Source: Lineus longissimus (lineage: Eukaryota > Nemertea > Pilidiophora > Heteronemertea > Lineidae). From it: DNA of 64,000 bases. The stretch lies in NCBI RefSeq assembly GCF_910592395.1, contig NC_088320.1:9922001-9986000 (forward strand). The letters run 5' to 3'. How positions within the stretch are numbered: position 1 is the stretch's first letter; each line of letters starts with the position of its first letter. The notes beneath the pieces were generated by a model. It did not search any database, had not been told where the DNA came from, and saw nothing but the letters and a program-made list of their open reading frames with translations. Of the stretch, positions 61,709-64,000 are shown piece after piece. The position numbers and the translations under genes are program-made.

Positions 61709-63526
61709 GAATGACAACTTCTCATCGCAGAATCTCGAAATTGCCGTCTAAGTTTGTCCAATCGGTCATCTTGACTCTGTATAACCAAAGTGAGCGTGAT
61801 CGGTCGCGACGAGCGCCATCGCCGCTGACTTTCATCGCTAGTAGTGTAATATTGCTAGTCAAATGACAACTTATCATCGCAGAATCTCGAAATTGCAGTC
61901 TCAGTTTGTCCAATCGGTCATCTTCACTCTGTATAACCAAAATTAGCGTGATAGGTCGCGACGAGCGCCATCGCCCACTGACAATGATCGCCAGTAGTCT
62001 TATATCGTTGGTCGAATGACAAATTATCATCACAGATTCTCGAAATTGTGGTCTCAGTTTGTCTAATCGGTCATCTCGACTCTGAATAACCAAAATGAGT
62101 GTGATAGGTCGCGACGAGCGTCATCGCCGACCGACTTTCATCGCCAGTAGTGTAATATCGCTAGTCGAATGACAACTTCTCATCGCAGAATCTGGAACTT
62201 GCGGTCTCAGTTTTTCCAATCGGTCATCTTGACTCTGTATAACCAAAATGAGCGTGATCGGTCGCGACAAGCGCCATCGCTCACCGACCGTCATCGCCAG
62301 TAGCGTTATATTACTAGTCGAATGACAACTTCTCATCGCAGAATCTCAAAATAGCCTTTTAAGTTTGTCCAATCGGTCATCTTGACTCTGTATAACCAAA
62401 ATGAGCGTGATCGGTCGCGACGAGCGCCATCGCCGACTGACTTTCATCGCCAGTAGTGTAATATTGATAGTCGAATGAAAACTTAACATCGCAGAATCTC
62501 AAAATTGTTGTCTCAGTTTGTCCAATCAGTCATCTTCACTCTGTATAACCAAAATAAGCGTGATCGGTCGTGACAAGCGCCATCGCTCACCGACTGTCAT
62601 CGCCAGTAGCGTAATATTGCTAGTCGAATAACAACTTCTCATCGCAGAATCTCAAAATTGCCGTCTAAGTTTGTCCAATCGGTCATCTTGACTCTGTATA
62701 ACCAAAATGAGCGTGATCGGTCGCGACGAGCGCCATCGCCGCTGACTTTCATTGCAAGTAGTGTAATATCGCTAGTCGAATGACGAATAATCATCACAGA
62801 ATCACGAAATTGTGGTCTCAGTTTGTCTAATCGGGCACTTCTACTCTGAAAAACCAAAATTAGCGTGATCGGTCGCGACGAGCGCCATCGCCGACCGACT
62901 TTCATCGCCAGTAGTGTAATATCGCTAGTCGAATGACAACTTCTCATCGCAGAATCTGGAACTTGCGGTCTCAGTTTTTCCAATCGGTCATCTTCACTCT
63001 GTATAACCAAAATGAGCGTGATCGGTCGCGACGAGCGTCATCGCCGACCGACTTTCATCGCCAGTAGTGTAATATCGCTAGTCGAATAACAACTTCTCAT
63101 CGCAGAATCTCGAAATTGCCGTCTAAGTTTGTCCAATCGGTCATCTTGACTCTGTATAACCAAAATGTGCGTGATCGGTCGCGACGAGCGCCATCGCCGC
63201 TGACTTTCATTGCAAGTAGTGTAATATCGCTGGTCGAATGACGAATAATCATCACAGAATCACGAAATTGTGGTCTCAGTTTGTCTAATCGGGCACTTCT
63301 ACTCTGAAAAACCAAAATTAGCGTGATCGGTCGCGACGAGCGCCATCGCCGACCGACTTTCATCGCCAGTAGTGTAATATCGCTAGTCGAATGACAACTT
63401 CTCATCGCAGAATCTGGAACTTGCGGTCTCAGTTTTTCCAATCGGTCATCTTGACTCTGTATAACCAAAATGAGCGTGATTGGTCGCGACAAGCGCCATC
63501 GCTCACCGACCGTCATCGCCAGTAGC

Positions 63527-63536
63527 GTAATATTAC
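63527..63536. repeat. GTAATATTAC palindrome typical of a2 monomers
   Basis: This is a perfect 10-bp palindrome just before 'tagtcg' at the end of type a2 monomers. It recurs in most a2 copies of the right domain. Other types have 'gtaatattgc' or 'gtaatatcgc', so it arises by substitution in one type. No function is shown by the sequence. Confidence 0.75.
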
Positions 63537-64000
63537 TAGTCGAATGACAACTTCTCGTCGCAGAATCTCAAAATTGCCTTTTAAGTTTGTCCAATCGGTC
63601 ATCTTGACTATGTATAACCAAAATGAGCGTGATCGGCCGCGACGAGCGCCATCGCCGACTGACTTTCATCGCCGGTAGTGTAATATTGCTAGTCGAATGA
63701 CAACTTAACATCGCTGAATCTCAAAATTGTGGTCTCAGTTTGTCCAATCAGTCATCTTCACTCTGTATAACCAAAATAAGCGTGATCGGTCGTGACAAGC
63801 GCCATCGCTCACCGACTGTCATCGCCAGTAGCGTAATATTGCTAGTCGAATAACAACTTCTCATCGCAGAATCTCGAAATTGCCGTCTAAGTTTGTCCAA
63901 TCGGTCATCTTGACTCTGTATCACCAAAATAAGCGTGATCGCTCGTGACAAGCGCCATCGCTCACCGACTGTCATCGCCAGTAGCGTAATATTGCTAGTC

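Larger units (their letters stand above)
1..64000. repeat. Satellite DNA array, ~153-bp monomer, head-to-tail
   Basis: The same ~153-bp unit recurs from the first base to the last in one orientation, with no intervening unique sequence. Phrases such as 'catcgcagaatct', 'aatcggtcatct' and 'gagcgtgatcggtcg' return every 152-154 bp. Both edges fall inside monomers, so the true array is longer. Monomers differ by substitutions and small indels, and their variants recur in fixed orders, which is the definition of higher-order repeats. Tandem arrays of this size are known from eukaryotic heterochromatin, including centromeres. A centromeric role here is inference only. I do not recognise the family by name. 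Confidence 0.97.
52770..64000. repeat. 3668/3822-bp HOR (24/25-mer), third copy cut by window end
   Basis: Copies start near 52770, 56438 and 60372. Markers at matching offsets include 'cagattctcg' (54543, 58211, 62033), 'ctctgaataacc' (54590, 58258, 62080), 'gctcagcgaccg' (near 53107, 56775, 60597) and 'gactgtgtataacc' (53519, 57187, 61009). Copy 2 lacks one a1 monomer present in copy 1 and carries an extra 917-bp core unit. 'attaccgtg' is private to copies 2 and 3 (57661 and 61483), so those two are the closer relatives. Confidence 0.87.

Noticed and set aside
1-64000. CRISPR array
   Set aside because: The unit is about 153 bp with no alternation of short identical repeats and unique spacers; the whole unit repeats.
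1-64000. Transposon, LTR or inverted-repeat insertions
   Set aside because: I saw no target-site duplication, terminal repeat, transposase or reverse transcriptase fragment, and no change of monomer orientation.
1-64000. Ancient ~50-bp sub-repeat inside the monomer (153 = 3 x 51)
   Set aside because: The word 'tcatc' recurs at spacings near 42, 44 and 50 bp, but the sequence between does not align convincingly by eye.
1-64000. Assignment to a named species or named satellite family
   Set aside because: I do not recognise the monomer, and period, composition and HOR structure fit many eukaryotic groups. A database search with the reference monomer would decide.

Overview
The whole 64-kb window is one head-to-tail satellite DNA array. 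Its monomer is about 153 bp, so roughly 418 monomers fit end to end. I find no gene, RNA gene, transposon, CRISPR array or unique sequence. Both window edges lie inside the array, so the array is longer than 64 kb. All monomers point the same way. Long tandem satellites with higher-order repeats (HORs) are typical of eukaryotic centromeric, pericentromeric or subtelomeric heterochromatin. I cannot assign the species. One clean monomer is 48% G+C and carries 15 CpGs against about 9 expected, so this family is not CpG-depleted.

Monomers fall into recognisable types. I name them a1, a2, b, c, d, e (a six-monomer core unit), f, h, i, k (a marker cassette), g (154 bp, with TGATCGATCA beside it) and j (left side only). 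Types d and f are 152 bp and the rest are mostly 153 bp. This explains HOR lengths such as 764, 917 and 1529 bp, which are one base short of 5, 10 or 6 times 153.

Layout: 1-16260 is an older-looking domain with j monomers and 'agccacttc' type-e relatives. It contains 611-, 1221-, ~1518-, ~1701-, 3353- and 4270-bp block duplications. From 16261 to the end, a 'ggaacttgcgg' family (a1/a2) dominates. Within that, 16261-23309 is irregular core units, 23310-30037 is two copies of a 3364-bp 22-mer, and about 29876-37040 is a 1529-bp 10-mer series. 37041-41110 holds 764-bp 5-mers and a 1070-bp duplication, and 41111-43869 holds two near-identical 1374-bp 9-mers. 43870-46360 is mixed and rich in g monomers, 46361-52769 is 611/764-bp units inside a 3362-bp duplication, and 52770-64000 is a 3668/3822-bp HOR with its third copy cut by the window end.

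No genes work together here. The biology is repeat turnover: unequal exchange, hybrid monomers, conversion-like patches and recent block amplification. The many short ORFs, mostly minus strand, follow from a monomer length of 51 codons and are not annotated as genes. All comparisons were made by eye. Duplication edges are good to a few tens of bases, and 'near-identical' means no difference noticed in the stretches compared.
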